DNA from: Alphaproteobacteria bacterium
Lineage (GTDB): Bacteria; Pseudomonadota; Alphaproteobacteria; Micropepsales; Micropepsaceae
DNA: 37,170 bases
Direction of reading: 5' to 3'
Assembly (NCBI GenBank): GCA_003158585.1
Contig: PMKE01000058.1
Coordinates: 19,326-56,495, forward strand
Part shown: positions 37,155 through 37,170 of the stretch, piece by piece
Position numbering within the stretch: position 1 is the first letter of the stretch
How the letters are laid out: each line of letters opens with the position of its first letter
The notes under the pieces: model-generated
What the model was told of the DNA's origin: nothing
Database searches by the model: none
Seen by the model: only the letters and a program-made list of their open reading frames with translations
Position numbers and translations under genes: made by a program

Positions 37155-37170
37155 CCCCCGTTTACGGGGG
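37155..37170. terminator. hairpin at the window edge, possible terminator or repeat
   Basis: CCCCCG (37155-37160) and CGGGGG (37165-37170) form a 6-bp stem with a TTTA loop, 22 bases after the small membrane protein gene. The window ends on the last stem base, so whether a T-tract follows cannot be seen. Confidence 0.4.

Overview
The window reads as one chromosomal segment of a GC-rich Alphaproteobacterium. The evidence is the murC-murB-ddl-ftsQ-ftsA-ftsZ order with 4 to 14-base overlaps, an FtsZ with a long linker and an IPAFLRR-type C-terminal peptide, and codons strongly biased to G/C in third position. Genus cannot be fixed from this stretch. lpxC, which follows ftsZ in many relatives, is absent here.

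Layout. (1) 1-6660: the 3' end of the division and cell-wall (dcw) cluster, closed by a terminator. (2) 6671-7977: a minus-strand pair, a TetR regulator and a CPBP membrane protease, with two tandem operators lying on the regulator's start codon. (3) 8049-10325: an accessory patch. It holds a small membrane protein, a RAYT-type Y1 transposase with an altered HUH motif, an AT-richer XRE-regulator/unknown-protein pair flanked by related inverted repeats, and a hairpin-dense segment that may encode a structured RNA. (4) 10361-14876: a 982-residue protein joining two receiver-like domains to a PEP-synthase/PPDK nucleotide-binding domain, then NADP-type glutamate dehydrogenase. (5) 15232-25161: one compact plus-strand operon, ptb-buk-iorA-iorB-hisC-like-hutI-hutU-hutH. 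(6) 25158-28496: a secreted Tricorn-type peptidase, convergent with hutH and sharing a CTAG that serves as both stop codons. (7) 28669-30305: a TetR-pfkB operon with a 28-bp near-palindromic operator. (8) 30367-37170: a secreted metallophosphoesterase, a thioester-containing alpha-2-macroglobulin and a small membrane protein.

The most coherent biology lies in regions 4-6. Tricorn would release amino acids. The HisC-like aminotransferase and IorAB would turn aromatic amino acids into aryl-acyl-CoA plus reduced ferredoxin. Ptb and Buk could then recover ATP from the acyl-CoA. HutHUI takes histidine to formiminoglutamate, and glutamate dehydrogenase recycles the amino-group acceptor. This looks like an energy-conserving amino-acid catabolism locus. 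The functional links are inferred from gene order, not demonstrated. The best candidates for something undescribed are the hairpin-dense segment at 10083-10325, the small XRE cassette at 9049-9776 and the receiver-PPDK fusion.
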